Source: an uncultured Ruegeria sp. (GTDB lineage Bacteria > Pseudomonadota > Alphaproteobacteria > Rhodobacterales > Rhodobacteraceae). From it: a stretch of 64,000 nucleotides of DNA. Below the pieces are notes generated by a model. It saw only the letters and a list, made by a program, of their open reading frames with translations. It had not been told where the DNA came from and ran no database searches. Positions 18,407 to 28,605 of this stretch are shown here, one piece after another; positions within the stretch are counted from its first letter, which is position 1, and every line of letters starts with the position of its first letter. The stretch spans positions 1-64,000 of the forward strand of contig NZ_CANMFF010000009.1 of NCBI RefSeq assembly GCF_947497005.1, in the 5' to 3' direction. Position numbers and translations under genes: made by a program.

Positions 18407-19342
18407 TCACGCTTTGGGGTCCGTGACCGAACGGGCCTTGCCACGCTCAAGCCCCAGCTGGTGTTCGCGCCAGATTACAACGACATTGCCGGCAATCACC
18501 AACGTGGCGCCGATCAGAATCGCAACCGTTGGCAATTCGTCAAACCAGAAATAGCCAATGAAAATCGCAAAAAGCATCGTGGCATAATCATAAGGTGCCA
18601 GCATCGAGGCCTGACCAAATCGATAGGACGACGTCACCAGAATCTGCGCAACCCCGCCGGTCAGGCCCATCATGATCATGATTAGAGCCTGATTCCAGGT
18701 CGGCATCGACCATCCCCAGAACGCTGTCAGTGCGGACAGCAGCGTCGCGGTCATGGAGAAATAAAAGACAATGGCAGCAGGATGATCAACCTTGACCAGT
18801 TGCCGGATGTGGATCTGAACAAAAGCGCGTGCGAGGGTTGCGCCCAACACACATACCGCGCCAACGGTCGCAGCGACCTCCATCTCGGTACTGCCAAGGC
18901 GCGGCCATATCATGATCAGGACACCCAGCAGGCCAAGGGCCACCGCGCCGATGCGGATCAGGCGAATGCGTTCGCCCAGCATCACAGCCGCCAGAATCAG
19001 AGTGAAGATCGGGGTGGCATAGCCGATCGCGGTAACTTCAGGCAGCGGCAGCAGGCTGAGGCCGGTAAAGGTCAGACCCATTGCGCCGGTACCCAGAACA
19101 CCGCGCCAGAAATGGCCCATGGGTTTCTTGACCACAAATCCCTTCGATAACTCTCCACGTGCGATTAGCCAAACAATGATGACCGGAATGGCAAAAAGCG
19201 AGCGAAAGAACACCAATTGGCCCGGCGGGAAGTCGTCGGACAAAGCCTTGACCAAAGCAGACATTGACGTGAACAGGAACAAAGCGCCCAGTTTCAGCGT
19301 CACTGCCAGCAAAGGTCGATGCGATGTTAAGGGTTTTGTCAT
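18407..19342 (-). CDS. DMT-superfamily (EamA) transporter
   Basis: About 311 residues with ten hydrophobic segments in two EamA repeats (MSALVKALSDDFPPGQLVFFRS in the first, FAIFIGYFWFDELPTVAILIGATLVIAGN in the second). Substrate unknown; family members export amino acids, riboflavin or other metabolites. I prefer the ATG at 19340-19342; the frame also has a TTG at 19378. It lies between cobO and an HD hydrolase on the same strand. Confidence 0.88.
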   Translation of the reverse strand: MTKPLTSHRPLLAVTLKLGALFLFTSMSALVKALSDDFPPGQLVFFRSLFAIPVIIVWLIARGELSKGFVVKKPMGHFWRGVLGTGAMGLTFTGLSLLPLPEVTAIGYATPIFTLILAAVMLGERIRLIRIGAVALGLLGVLIMIWPRLGSTEMEVAATVGAVCVLGATLARAFVQIHIRQLVKVDHPAAIVFYFSMTATLLSALTAFWGWSMPTWNQALIMIMMGLTGGVAQILVTSSYRFGQASMLAPYDYATMLFAIFIGYFWFDELPTVAILIGATLVIAGNVVVIWREHQLGLERGKARSVTDPKA

Positions 19343-19387
19343 CGGCGCGAACCTGCGCCTTTGCCAGACAAAGATCAACGGGTGGGG

Positions 19388-20071
19388 TCAGTAATTTACC
19401 CATGATTGAGGCAAGGAACTGCCGATTTCTTCGGCGAATTCTTCGAGAAAGCGGATCATACGGGCCGTTCGTTGCTCGGCGATCCTTCTGCCGGTCTCAG
19501 TCAGCATGTCACCCGGCAGCCGCAGAAGTTTCACCTTCCAATGGTCGAGAGAGAAATAAAGGTCGTCCAGAGGCCGGTTTTGGGCAAAAGGGTCTGCCGG
19601 ATCATACAGAGTGCGCCCCAACGCGCCGGAGACGGAAAAGTTGCGTGCGATGCCGATTGCACCCAAAGCGTCAAGCCGATCTGCATCGCGCAGGATGCGC
19701 GCCTCATCTGTCTCGGGCGCTATATTGGCAGAGAAGCTATGTGCTTCGATCGCGTGCTGTATGGCCCGAACCTGATCTGTACTGTACCCGAATTCGACCA
19801 GAATAGGCTCTGATTCCGTTGCAGATCTGCGGGAAGCCAGATGTCGGTCAGGATCGTCCTTTGCCAAGTTTACAAGATCGTGCAGATAACTTGCGGCCAG
19901 CAACACGAGCATTTCGGTTTGGTCATCTGCTATGGCTTTAGCATTGGTCCAGACCCGATCCAGATGGGCCAGATCATGGGCCGGATCAGTTTCCATGCGG
20001 TGCGCGACGACAGCGCGCAAACGCGCGCGCAGGTCAGCCGATCCGTCCACGGTTTTCTCCGATTTGACCAC
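19388..20071 (-). CDS. HD-domain phosphohydrolase
   Basis: A 227-residue HD hydrolase similar to YedJ/YpgQ nucleotide or phosphate hydrolases. Metal ligands are visible in HDLAHLDRV near residue 33, YLHD near 67 and [16 protein letters not shown] near 145. The start overlaps the end of aroC by 38 bases on the same strand, so the two are probably co-transcribed. Confidence 0.88.
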   Translation of the reverse strand: MVKSEKTVDGSADLRARLRAVVAHRMETDPAHDLAHLDRVWTNAKAIADDQTEMLVLLAASYLHDLVNLAKDDPDRHLASRRSATESEPILVEFGYSTDQVRAIQHAIEAHSFSANIAPETDEARILRDADRLDALGAIGIARNFSVSGALGRTLYDPADPFAQNRPLDDLYFSLDHWKVKLLRLPGDMLTETGRRIAEQRTARMIRFLEEFAEEIGSSLPQSWVNY

Positions 20072-21134
20072 GGTGCAGCAATAGATGGTCCAGGATCACG
20101 CAGGCCATCATCGCCTCGCCCACTGGAACTGCACGGATGCCGACACAGGGGTCATGGCGACCTTTAGTGATGATTTCGGTTTCTTCGCCAGTTTTCGTAA
20201 TCGTCTTGCGCGTCGTCAGTATCGAGGAGGTCGGCTTGACCGCGAAGCGCACAACAACGTCTTGCCCGGTTGAGATGCCGCCCAGAATGCCGCCTGAGTG
20301 GTTCGAGCTATATTGTGGTCCATTCTGACCCATGAAGATTTCGTCCGCATTGGCTTCGCCAGTCAGTTCAGCGGCATCCATTCCTTCGCCGATCTCTACA
20401 CCTTTGACGGCATTGATCGACATCATCGCTGCGGCCAGATCAGTGTCTAATTTGGCGTAAACGGGTGCTCCGATCCCGGCAGGGACACCGCGCGCGACGA
20501 CCTCGACCACGGCGCCGACCGAGTTGCCGGACTTGCGCAGGTTGTCCAGATACGCGGCCCAATCTTCTGCGGCTGATGCGTCAGGTGTCCAGAACGGGTT
20601 CTGTTCGATCTGAGACCAGTCAAAGTTGACGCGATCAATTTTGTGAGGCCCGATCTGGGTCATATAGCCGGTGATCTGTATGTTCGGAGCGATCTGTTTG
20701 ATCGCTTCGCGCGCCAGCCCGCCTGCCGCAACGCGAGACGCCGTTTCACGGGCCGAACTGCGCCCGCCGCCGCGGTAATCCCGGATACCGTATTTCTGCC
20801 AATAGGTGATATCGGCATGGCCCGGGCGGAACTTGTCCATGATATCGCCGTAGTCTTTCGAGCGTTGATCGGTGTTCTCGATCATCAGCTGCACCGGCGT
20901 TCCGGTGGTTTGCCCTTCAAACACGCCGGACAGAATTTTCACCTGATCGGGTTCACGCCGCTGAGTGGTGAACTTGTTCTGCCCCGGTTTGCGCTTGTCC
21001 AGCCAGCGCTGGATCATGGACTCGTCGATTGTCACTCCGGGGGGGCAGCCGTCGACCGTGGCGCCCAAAGCGGGCCCATGGCTTTCACCCCAGGTGGTGA
21101 CGCGGAAAAGATGTCCAAAGCTGTTCATCGACAT
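20034..21134 (-). CDS. aroC: Chorismate synthase
   Basis: A 366-residue enzyme that makes chorismate from 5-enolpyruvylshikimate 3-phosphate using reduced FMN, the last step of the shikimate pathway. Signatures are GESHGPALG near the start, [34 protein letters not shown] and the late SILTTRKTI plus [17 protein letters not shown]. The ATG at 21134 has AGGAG upstream; one two codons later is also possible. Confidence 0.96.
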   Translation of the reverse strand: MSMNSFGHLFRVTTWGESHGPALGATVDGCPPGVTIDESMIQRWLDKRKPGQNKFTTQRREPDQVKILSGVFEGQTTGTPVQLMIENTDQRSKDYGDIMDKFRPGHADITYWQKYGIRDYRGGGRSSARETASRVAAGGLAREAIKQIAPNIQITGYMTQIGPHKIDRVNFDWSQIEQNPFWTPDASAAEDWAAYLDNLRKSGNSVGAVVEVVARGVPAGIGAPVYAKLDTDLAAAMMSINAVKGVEIGEGMDAAELTGEANADEIFMGQNGPQYSSNHSGGILGGISTGQDVVVRFAVKPTSSILTTRKTITKTGEETEIITKGRHDPCVGIRAVPVGEAMMACVILDHLLLHRGQIGENRGRIG

Positions 21135-21235
21135 GGGGTGTACTCCTTTGAGGGTTGTGATTAGCGGGCAAGGCCCCCGGCCTCAAGCGGATTAGGTCGT
21201 TGATGGCGTGTGTGCCGCCTTATGGGCGGCACAAC

Positions 21236-21262
21236 TGAGTATTTTTGTAAAGATGAAGATCA
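21236..21262 (+). repeat. Dispersed GTATTTnTnGCCAGATGAA element, copy 2
   Basis: GAGTATTTTTGTAAAGATGAAG lies just after the ribH2 stop and before aroC. It matches copy 3 at 26421-26458, except around GGCC. Confidence 0.4.
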
Positions 21263-21700
21263 GGCGACCTGTGCGACTTTCGCGCGGGTTTCCGTGATCT
21301 TCAACGCGGCCTGAGCCGCTTCGCGCCCTTTCTGGACGAAATGGTCACGGTAGATGGCGTTATGGTGATCGGTTTCCTGGTATTGATGAGGGGTCAGCGA
21401 GACGGACAGGACTGGCACGCCCGTGTCCATTCCGGCGCGCATCAGCCCATCGACCACGGCTTGCGCCACGAAATCGTGCCGATAGATGCCGCCATCCACG
21501 ACAAAGGCGGCACAGGCAACGGCGGCGTAGCGCCCGGTCTGAGCCAGATCGCGGGCCAGCAGCGGCATTTCAAACGCGCCGGGAACGTCGAAGACATCGA
21601 CCTGCTCGGCAGGAATGAGCTCCAGAAACCCGTCCAGCGCACGGTCGACGATATCGGAATGCCAGTTGGCCTTGATGAAGGCATAGCGGGTGTGTGTCAT
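21260..21700 (-). CDS. ribH: 6,7-dimethyl-8-ribityllumazine synthase, RibH2 type
   Basis: About 146 residues. The family makes the direct riboflavin precursor from 5-amino-6-ribitylaminouracil and dihydroxybutanone phosphate. DVPGAFEMPLLAR and GGIYRHDFVAQAVVDGLMRAGMDTGVPVLSVSLTP are seen; the pattern and short length match the type II (RibH2) enzymes known from alphaproteobacteria. I chose the second of two adjacent ATGs (21698-21700), six bases after AGGAG. An FMN riboswitch lies directly upstream. Confidence 0.92.
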   Translation of the reverse strand: MTHTRYAFIKANWHSDIVDRALDGFLELIPAEQVDVFDVPGAFEMPLLARDLAQTGRYAAVACAAFVVDGGIYRHDFVAQAVVDGLMRAGMDTGVPVLSVSLTPHQYQETDHHNAIYRDHFVQKGREAAQAALKITETRAKVAQVA

Positions 21701-21777
21701 CATGATCTCCTTAGTAAACAGACACTTCACCCAAGGCGATCACGAGCAGACGCACCGTATCACCGGCGCGGCTGGCA

Positions 21778-21971
21778 CGTTCTCTTTCATCCGGACTTTA
21801 ACCGTCGGCTCTGGCTTCTCACCAGATCTGCTGACACTCTTTCATGGTTCCACAATTTGACCGAAAACCGGTTCCCACTTTTCGGATCGTGGACACGGCA
21901 GAGCCGCTCGCGGGCTTACGGGTCATGGCCCGCATACCGCCGGTGGGGAATTTCGCCCCGCCCTGAGAACG
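21778..21971 (-). promoter_or_regulatory. FMN riboswitch (RFN element)
   Basis: On the minus strand the RFN core is clear: CGTTCTCAGGGCGGGG, then ATTCCCCACCGGCGG, GCCCGCGAGC, TCAGCAGATCTGGTGAGA, and the closing AGTCCGGATGAAAGAGAACG. The outer strands CGTTCTC and GAGAACG pair. A long variable stem holds GGTTTTCGG. The element ends about 80 bases before the ribH2 start, so FMN should lower ribH2 expression. Confidence 0.95.
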
Positions 21972-22028
21972 ATGCGGACCTTGCATGTAACCGGTCTTCT
22001 CTGCAAGTGATTTGACAGGAGGATCGTC

Positions 22029-22640
22029 ATGCACCCAAATCCCGCTTTTCGAAGTGAAGACCGCGCCCGTCATGTTGAATTCGCTCGGGACCGAGCTTTT
22101 GGTGTGCTGGCCCTGTCCGCAGACGGCACACCGTTGTTGAGCCATTTGCCATTTTTGCTTTCGGAAGACGGGGCCGTGGCTGAGCTGCATTTGGTGCGTT
22201 CCAACCCGATTATCCGGGCGTTAAGCACTCCGCAAGAGGTGAAGATCGCAGTGCAAGGGCCGGACGCCTATATCTCGCCTGACTGGTACGGGGTAGAGGA
22301 TCAGGTTCCGACCTGGAACTATATTGCCGTTCACCTGAGCGGAGAGCTGGAACTGCGCCCACAAGAAGAGTTGCTGGATCTGCTCAACCGTCAATCAGCT
22401 TTCTATGAAGGCCGCTTGCTGCCAAAGCCGCCCTGGGCAACCGGAAAGATGTCGGAACAGGCATTGGCCCGGATGATGCGGATGATCGTGCCGTGTCGGA
22501 TGCACGTGCAAGATGTTCAGGGCACATGGAAGCTGGGGCAGAACAAACCTGACGAGGTGCGATTCGCCGCTGCGGATCATGTGCCAGATGGATTTGGCAT
22601 TGAACCCCGACAGCTGGCCGCCTTGATGCGCAAGGCATAG
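22029..22640 (+). CDS. PaiB-family FMN-binding protein
   Basis: A 203-residue protein of the PaiB family, described as FMN-binding negative regulators. Family landmarks are the start MHPNPAFR, the split-barrel segment SHLPFLL, SPDWYG with VPTWNYIAVH, and WKLGQNKP near the C-terminus. It starts 57 bases from the FMN riboswitch in the opposite direction; the ribosome site is CAGGAGG. Confidence 0.9.
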   Translation: MHPNPAFRSEDRARHVEFARDRAFGVLALSADGTPLLSHLPFLLSEDGAVAELHLVRSNPIIRALSTPQEVKIAVQGPDAYISPDWYGVEDQVPTWNYIAVHLSGELELRPQEELLDLLNRQSAFYEGRLLPKPPWATGKMSEQALARMMRMIVPCRMHVQDVQGTWKLGQNKPDEVRFAAADHVPDGFGIEPRQLAALMRKA

Positions 22641-22659
22641 CCAGCACCGGGAAACAGAA

Positions 22660-23106
22660 TTACTCGGGACTGAAAGTCGCCAGATAGGCAGCGATATCTG
22701 CCGAACCCTTCTTGAGCTTGACGCTCATGTTCGGGCGGGCGGTTTCGTCATCCAGATATTCTTTGATGAAGCCGATCGGATCTTTGGAGTAGGCGGCGAT
22801 GTTGTCTTCGGTCCAGATCAGACCCTCTTCGCCTGCACGGATCATGTCGTCGGTGAACATTCCGACGGGCAGGCGTTCGCTGCCATAACGATAGTCGTTT
22901 TCTGATCCGGCCACGCGCCCGACCACGCCATAGAGATTCGGGCCGGTGATTCCGCCTTTGACCAGAACTTCACCGTCCCTGATGATCGCATGACACGAGG
23001 AACAACGGTTATACATTGCCTCACCTTTGGCAGGATCGCCTGCGGCGAAGGTTTGTGCGGGCAGGGCCAATGTGAACATCGCAATGGCCAGGGTGATTTT
23101 TGACAT
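22660..23106 (-). CDS. Periplasmic class I cytochrome c
   Basis: About 148 residues with a signal peptide (ITLAIAMFTLALPAQTFA) and one haem-binding CSSCH near residue 34. The sixth ligand is probably the methionine in RPNMSV near residue 118. GPNLYGVVGRVAG and the C-terminal ADIAAYLATF are typical of c2-like electron carriers. The ATG at 23104-23106 follows AGGAGA. It is divergent from petABC, so it may accept electrons from that complex. Confidence 0.88.
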   Translation of the reverse strand: MSKITLAIAMFTLALPAQTFAAGDPAKGEAMYNRCSSCHAIIRDGEVLVKGGITGPNLYGVVGRVAGSENDYRYGSERLPVGMFTDDMIRAGEEGLIWTEDNIAAYSKDPIGFIKEYLDDETARPNMSVKLKKGSADIAAYLATFSPE

Positions 23107-23569
23107 TGGAGGTCTCCTTGCAGGAGTTCGCGCGTGTCCTGCGCTGTCCGGTATTCGCGCAAAAAGTGCAACGGTGTATTCACGCTCAATTTGCAATTTA
23201 AATCATCTATTTAGGGAATATCATTTAACCGAACACAATCTTCATCCTGCATTGCTGATTGTAGAGGATTTGCGCGCATATAAGAGGCCGTCGCGGTGAC
23301 TCGGATCCGGCTGAACGGGCTTCGCAAAGAAGGTTTTGGTGTTCGAATCAAGGCTGCCTGATTCGACGCTCCCGGCAAAGTTGCAGGCAAGATTCACCAA
23401 AAAAAGCCCTTCGACAGGTGCGTGAAGCGACACATGCGGCGTATTGCGCGTTTATGAACGCTGGACGAACACTATTCTCCCCGATAGTAAGCGCGGTTAA
23501 GACGCCGCATTCATGCGGTGCGCGAGCTATTTGCCCGTCCGCGGGCGCCAGACAATCGGAGATAACCTC
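23107..23569. other. Intergenic region between cytochrome c and petA
   Basis: A 463-base gap between divergent genes. Its left part (about 23185-23235) is strongly AT-rich and could hold promoters for either side, but I could not define one with confidence. No reading frame here looks like a gene. Confidence 0.5.
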
Positions 23570-24154
23570 GTGTCCCACGCAGAAGACCACGAAGGCACCC
23601 GCAGAGATTTCCTGTATTACGTCGCAGGCGGCGCAGGTGTCGTTGCAACGGGTGCAGCAGTATGGCCCCTGATCAACCAAATGAACCCATCGGCAGACGT
23701 TCAGGCGCTGTCCTCGATCCGTGTGGACGTGAGCGGCGTTGAGCCGGGTACACAGCTGACCGTGAAATGGCTGGGTAAACCCGTGTTTGTGCGTCACCGC
23801 ACCGGTGCAGAGATCCAGGAAGCACAGGAGCAGGATGCTGAAGGCGTTGATGCGCTGCCCGATCCGCTGGCGCGCAACTTCAACCTGAGCGCTGATGCAC
23901 CGGCGACCGACGCAAACCGCGTGATGCCGTCACCAGAAGGCGAAGCACCGGGTGCATGGATCGTTCAGATGGGCGTTTGTACCCACCTGGGCTGTGTACC
24001 TCTGGGTGATGCCGGTGACTTCGGTGGCTGGTTCTGCCCCTGCCACGGCTCACATTACGACCTTGCCGGTCGTATCCGTAAAGGCCCCGCGCCTGAGAAC
24101 CTGCCTGTCCCGCCCGCCGAATGGGTAGACGACAGCACAATCAAACTCGGCTAA
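23570..24154 (+). CDS. petA: Cytochrome bc1 Rieske iron-sulfur subunit
   Basis: A 194-residue Rieske protein that takes electrons from quinol and gives them to cytochrome c1. The N-terminus has a twin-arginine signal-anchor ([19 protein letters not shown]). The 2Fe-2S ligands are in CTHLGC near residue 132 and CPCHGSHYD near 151. The start is a GTG with GGAGA upstream; an upstream ATG gives a non-native N-terminus. First gene of petABC. Confidence 0.96.
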   Translation: MSHAEDHEGTRRDFLYYVAGGAGVVATGAAVWPLINQMNPSADVQALSSIRVDVSGVEPGTQLTVKWLGKPVFVRHRTGAEIQEAQEQDAEGVDALPDPLARNFNLSADAPATDANRVMPSPEGEAPGAWIVQMGVCTHLGCVPLGDAGDFGGWFCPCHGSHYDLAGRIRKGPAPENLPVPPAEWVDDSTIKLG

Positions 24155-24169
24155 GGGAGACCCAAACTT

Positions 24170-25501
24170 ATGTCCGGAATTCCCCACGATCATTACGAGC
24201 CGAAGACAAACGGCGAGAAATGGCTGAACAGCCGTCTGCCGATTGTCGGTCTGCTGTATGACACACTCATGATCCCTACGCCTAAGAACCTGAACTGGTG
24301 GTGGATCTGGGGCATCGTTCTGGCGTTCTGCCTGGCGCTGCAAATTATTACCGGTATCGTTCTGGTGATGCACTATACCCCGCATGTCGATCTGGCCTTT
24401 GCCAGCATCGAGCACATCATGCGCAACGTGAATGGTGGCCACTTTATCCGCTATGTGCACATGAACGGCGCGTCGCTGTTCTTTGTCGCAGTTTACATTC
24501 ACATGTTCCGCGGCCTGTTCTACGGTTCATACAAGGCCCCGCGTGAAATCACGTGGATCATCGGCATGCTGATCTATCTGATGATGATGGGCACCGCCTT
24601 TATGGGTTACGTTCTGCCCTGGGGTCAGATGTCCTTCTGGGGTGCGACCGTGATCACCGGCCTGTTTGGCGCGATCCCGTTTGTTGGCGAAGCGCTGCAG
24701 ACTTGGTTGCTGGGTGGACCCGCTGTGGACAACGCCACGCTGAACCGCTTCTTCTCGTTGCACTATCTGCTTCCGTTCATCATCGCGGCACTGGTTGTTG
24801 TGCATATCTGGGCCTTCCACACCACCGGCAACAACAACCCGACAGGTGTTGAAGTGCGTCGTGGGTCGAAGGATGAGGCGAAGAAAGACACGCTGCCGTT
24901 CTGGCCATATTTCGTGATCAAGGACCTGTTCGCGCTGGTCGTTATCCTGGTCGTGTTCTGGGCGGTTGTCGGTTACATGCCGAACTACCTGGGCCACCCG
25001 GACAACTACATCGAAGCCAACCCGCTGGTGACACCGGCGCACATCGTTCCTGAATGGTATTTCCTGCCGTTCTACGCAATCTTGCGTGCCTTTACCGGCG
25101 AGGTCTGGGTCGTTCAGTTCGCAAGCTTCATCACCGGCGGTATCATCGACGCCAAGTTCTTTGGTGTTCTGGCGATGTTCGGTGCGATCCTGGCCATGGC
25201 TCTGGCACCGTGGCTGGACACGTCAAGCGTGCGTTCGGGCAAATACCGCCCGATGTTCAAATGGTGGTTCTACCTGCTGATCATCGATTTCTTTGCCCTG
25301 ATGTGGCTGGGTGCGATGCCCGCCGAAGAGCCCTATGCGACCTTCTCGCTGATCGCGTCCGCTTACTGGTTCGCCTATTTCTTCGTAATCCTGCCAATCC
25401 TTGGCGTAATCGAGAAGCCTCTGGCACAACCTGAGACCATCGAAGAAGACTTCAACGCGCATTATGGCAAGGCTGACGCTGACGCCACGCCGGCCGAGTA
25501 A
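24170..25501 (+). CDS. petB: Cytochrome bc1 cytochrome b subunit
   Basis: A 443-residue integral membrane protein with about eight helices that binds two b haems and forms the quinol oxidation and reduction sites. The haem-ligand helices contain [12 protein letters not shown] and [21 protein letters not shown], and the quinol-site motif [13 protein letters not shown] is near residue 287. It lies 15 bases after petA and 17 before petC. Confidence 0.97.
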   Translation: MSGIPHDHYEPKTNGEKWLNSRLPIVGLLYDTLMIPTPKNLNWWWIWGIVLAFCLALQIITGIVLVMHYTPHVDLAFASIEHIMRNVNGGHFIRYVHMNGASLFFVAVYIHMFRGLFYGSYKAPREITWIIGMLIYLMMMGTAFMGYVLPWGQMSFWGATVITGLFGAIPFVGEALQTWLLGGPAVDNATLNRFFSLHYLLPFIIAALVVVHIWAFHTTGNNNPTGVEVRRGSKDEAKKDTLPFWPYFVIKDLFALVVILVVFWAVVGYMPNYLGHPDNYIEANPLVTPAHIVPEWYFLPFYAILRAFTGEVWVVQFASFITGGIIDAKFFGVLAMFGAILAMALAPWLDTSSVRSGKYRPMFKWWFYLLIIDFFALMWLGAMPAEEPYATFSLIASAYWFAYFFVILPILGVIEKPLAQPETIEEDFNAHYGKADADATPAE

Positions 25502-25518
25502 GAAGAGGGACCGGAAAC

Positions 25519-26310
25519 ATGTTCAAGAAACTTGCAATCGGCGCCGCGTTTGCTCTGGCACTGACCCCTGCTGCATCCATTGCAGCAGGTGGTGGCGAGC
25601 AGCATATCGAAGATTTCGCCTTCTCGTTCGAGGGGCCATTCGGCACCTGGGATCAGCATCAGCTGCAGCGCGGTCTGCAGATCTATACCGAGGTCTGTGC
25701 AGCCTGCCACGGTCTGCGATATGTTCCTCTGCGTGATCTGAAAGCGCTGGGCTATTCGGAAGAAGAAGTCATCGCTTACGCAGCTGACAACTTCGAAGTA
25801 TTCGATCCTGAGCTGGACGATTTCCGCCCGGCGATCCCGACCGACCACTTCCCGGCCAATAACGGTGTCGGCGCACCGGACCTGAGCCTGATGGCCAAGG
25901 CTCGCGCGGGCTTCCATGGACCTTACGGTCTGGGCATCAACCAGCTGGTCAAAGGCATGGGCGGTGCCGAGTACATCGCCTCTCTGCTGGACGGCTATAC
26001 CGGTGAGGAAAAGGAAGAGGCAGGCACTGTCCTTTACGAAAACAAAGCCTTCCCGGGCGGCTGGATTTCGATGGCGCCGCCGCTGTCGGACGAACAGGTT
26101 GAATTCGCCGATGGCCACCCGGCCACAGTTGAAGCCATGTCCGAAGACGTCTCAGCCTTCCTGATGTGGGCGGCTGAGCCGAAGATGATGGAGCGTAAAA
26201 CCGCGGGCTTTGTCGGCGTGATCTTCCTAACCGTACTTTCGGTGTTGCTCTATCTGGTCAACAAGCGCCTCTGGGCACCGCATAAGAGCAAGCTTCGTAA
26301 CGAAGATTGA
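25519..26310 (+). CDS. petC: Cytochrome bc1 cytochrome c1 subunit
   Basis: A 263-residue membrane-anchored cytochrome. A signal peptide ([18 protein letters not shown]) is followed by the haem motif CAACHG near residue 60, the methionine-ligand region [14 protein letters not shown] and one C-terminal anchor ([19 protein letters not shown]). It passes electrons from the Rieske centre to soluble cytochrome c. Last gene of petABC. Confidence 0.96.
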   Translation: MFKKLAIGAAFALALTPAASIAAGGGEQHIEDFAFSFEGPFGTWDQHQLQRGLQIYTEVCAACHGLRYVPLRDLKALGYSEEEVIAYAADNFEVFDPELDDFRPAIPTDHFPANNGVGAPDLSLMAKARAGFHGPYGLGINQLVKGMGGAEYIASLLDGYTGEEKEEAGTVLYENKAFPGGWISMAPPLSDEQVEFADGHPATVEAMSEDVSAFLMWAAEPKMMERKTAGFVGVIFLTVLSVLLYLVNKRLWAPHKSKLRNED

Positions 26311-26333
26311 TCCTTTCCGGGATATTGATATCG

Positions 26334-26370
26334 AAACCCCCGCGCCATCTGGCTGCGGGGTTTTCTTTTT
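26334..26370 (+). terminator. petABC terminator
   Basis: AACCCC(C)GC and GCGGGGTT enclose GCCATCTGGCT and are followed by a T-rich run on the plus strand, 24 bases after petC. Confidence 0.85.
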
Positions 26371-26420
26371 TCAGATTCGCTTAAAGGGGCCAGCCCCTTC
26401 TTGGCCTTTGGCCAATTCAT

Positions 26421-26458
26421 CCCCGAGGTATTTTTGGCCAGATGAAGAACGGATCAGG
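26421..26458 (+). repeat. Dispersed GTATTTnTnGCCAGATGAA element, copy 3
   Basis: GAGGTATTTTTGGCCAGATG lies between the petC terminator and the mtaB stop and matches copies near 6750 and 21240. Confidence 0.5.
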
Positions 26459-27710
26459 CGGTGAGTTGGGTGAGCGTCTGCCCGATGATCGACGCAGTCA
26501 CGATTTGACCTTCGGGTTGGGGCGCTTTGAATGATACCTCGGTGAATTGTTCGGTTCGGCCCAAATGAGGGTTCTCCATCAGGATGTGATGGGTTTTTCC
26601 GATTTGTTCTGACAGGTGCTTCTGAATCTGAGCGTCACCGGCAGCGCGCAGGCGGGCGGCACGGTTTTTTATGACAGTTCCATTCACTTGCCGCGATATG
26701 CGGGCGGCTGGAGTGCCTTCCCGCTTGGAGTAAGGGAAAACGTGCAGCCAGGTCAGATCGCAATCCGTGACCAGTCTGAGTGAGTTTTCAAAATGATCAT
26801 CGGTCTCAGTCGGGAATCCCGCGATGATGTCGGCGCCGAAAGTCATTTCGGGGCGCAATTTCCGGGCCTCTTCAGTAAATCGGATGGCGTCGTCACGCAA
26901 GTGGCGGCGTTTCATGCGCTTCAGAATCAGATCGTCGCCATGCTGCAGTGACAAGTGCAGATGTGGCATCAGTCGCGGCTCGGTCGCGATGGCTTGCATC
27001 AAATTCTCATCGACTTCGATCGAGTCGATCGAGCTGATCCGCAGGCGTGGCAGATCAGGCACCAGCTTGAGAATACGCATCACCAGATCGCCCAGCTTGG
27101 GCTGAGCGGGCAAGTCGGCCCCCCAGGAGGTCAGATCGACCCCGGTCAAGACCACTTCGTTATACCCTTTGTCGACAAGCCTCTTGATCTGATCCACCAC
27201 AACGCCTGCGGGCACGCTGCGTGAGTTGCCCCGGCCATAGGGAATAATGCAGAAGGTACAACGGTGGTCGCAGCCGTTCTGGACCTGCACATACGCACGT
27301 GAGCGTGTGCCGAACCCATCAATCAGATGACCGGCCGTTTCGGTGACCGACATGATGTCATCAACCTGAACAGCTTCGGTTTCTCCAATGAAATCGGCCG
27401 CCATGCCTTTCCAGGTCTCGGGTCGCATCTTTTCAGTGTTGCCGACCACCACATCAACCTCATCCATTTGGGCAAAGGTCTCGGGTTCAGTCTGAGCGGC
27501 ACAGCCGGTGACGATCAGGCGGGCACTGGGGTTCTCGCGCCGCAGCTTGCGGATTTCTTGCCGGGCTTTGCGCACCGCCTCGGCAGTCACCGCGCATGTG
27601 TTCACCACCACAGCGTCTGTCAGACCCGCCTGTTGCGACAGCTCTTTCATTGCCTCGGTTTCATAGGCGTTCAGACGGCAACCCAGCGTGGTGAATTTGG
27701 GCGTGTTCAT
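26454..27710 (-). CDS. mtaB: tRNA ms2t6A methylthiotransferase
   Basis: A 418-residue radical-SAM enzyme that adds a methylthio group to t6A37 in tRNAs reading ANN codons. The N-terminal UPF0004 domain has three cysteines (TLGCRLN, VVNTCAVT, TGCAAQ), the radical-SAM cluster motif is CDHRCTFC near residue 146, and a C-terminal TRAM-like part follows. It overlaps the start-side end of dapF by four bases on the same strand. Confidence 0.94.
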   Translation of the reverse strand: MNTPKFTTLGCRLNAYETEAMKELSQQAGLTDAVVVNTCAVTAEAVRKARQEIRKLRRENPSARLIVTGCAAQTEPETFAQMDEVDVVVGNTEKMRPETWKGMAADFIGETEAVQVDDIMSVTETAGHLIDGFGTRSRAYVQVQNGCDHRCTFCIIPYGRGNSRSVPAGVVVDQIKRLVDKGYNEVVLTGVDLTSWGADLPAQPKLGDLVMRILKLVPDLPRLRISSIDSIEVDENLMQAIATEPRLMPHLHLSLQHGDDLILKRMKRRHLRDDAIRFTEEARKLRPEMTFGADIIAGFPTETDDHFENSLRLVTDCDLTWLHVFPYSKREGTPAARISRQVNGTVIKNRAARLRAAGDAQIQKHLSEQIGKTHHILMENPHLGRTEQFTEVSFKAPQPEGQIVTASIIGQTLTQLTA

Positions 27711-28540
27711 CCCAGCGTCCTCAGGAAGTCAGGCGTCAGCGTGCCCGAGAAGACGTGACATGTTGGGCCGGTCATCCAGACGCCATCGTCGCGCCAGTCG
27801 ACCCAAAGCGTTCCGCCGTCCAGATCAATCTGTACCTTGCGCCCAGTTAGACCGCGCCGCGCTGCAGCAACGGCTGTAGCACAGGATGACGACCCGGATG
27901 CCAGAGTGATGCCAACTCCGCGTTCCCAGACGCGCATACGGATGCGATCCGGGCCGGTAATTTGCGCCACCTGTACATTAGTCCGTTCCGGGTAGAGCAG
28001 GTGGTGTTCATAACGTGCACCAAACTCTGCCAACGGAATCGCCTCGGCGTCTTCAACGAAGAAGGTACAATGCGGGTTACCCATTCCCGTTGCTGTTGGG
28101 ATGCCTTCGATTGGCAATTCCAGCGTTTCCACCTCTTCTGCCAGCGGAACTTCGTGCCACTCCAATTGCGGATGACCCATATTGATCGAGGTGAGCCCAT
28201 TGTCCGCGTCTCGCGCAAAAAGCGTTCCACGTTCGGTGGTGAGCGTCAGTGCAGATCGACCTGTCTCATCCATAAGCAACCGCGCAATGCAGCGGGTTGC
28301 ATTACCGCAGGCGGCAGAGGTTGATCCGTCGGAATTATAGAACACCAGATGCGCGTCAGCTTCACCGTTTTCGATAACGGCCAACTGATCGAAACCCACG
28401 CCAAATTGTCGATGCCCGATTCCCTTGGCTATGGACGGGGTAATCGGGTCATCGTGTGCACGTGCGTCTACAATGACAAAGTCATTTCCCAGACCATGCA
28501 TCTTCAAGAAGGGCAATCCGGTATCGAGTCTCTGTTGCAT
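27707..28540 (-). CDS. dapF: Diaminopimelate epimerase, second catalytic Cys is Ser
   Basis: About 277 residues. It should convert LL- to meso-diaminopimelate for lysine and peptidoglycan synthesis. The motif MHGLGNDF near the start and the first catalytic cysteine in AACGNATRC are present. The second motif, normally A-C-G-S-G, reads LASGSSSCATAV (codons GCA TCC GGG), so the usual second catalytic cysteine is serine, with a cysteine four residues later. The ATG at 28538-28540 gives the usual N-terminus; 28549 is an alternative. Coupled to mtaB by a four-base overlap. Confidence 0.93.
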   Translation of the reverse strand: MQQRLDTGLPFLKMHGLGNDFVIVDARAHDDPITPSIAKGIGHRQFGVGFDQLAVIENGEADAHLVFYNSDGSTSAACGNATRCIARLLMDETGRSALTLTTERGTLFARDADNGLTSINMGHPQLEWHEVPLAEEVETLELPIEGIPTATGMGNPHCTFFVEDAEAIPLAEFGARYEHHLLYPERTNVQVAQITGPDRIRMRVWERGVGITLASGSSSCATAVAAARRGLTGRKVQIDLDGGTLWVDWRDDGVWMTGPTCHVFSGTLTPDFLRTLG

Positions 28541-28605
28541 GGCGGGCATATAACGTTGGTCAGAACATGAATCCACCCTGTCACGAAGATTCCTTAAAAA
28601 AGGGG

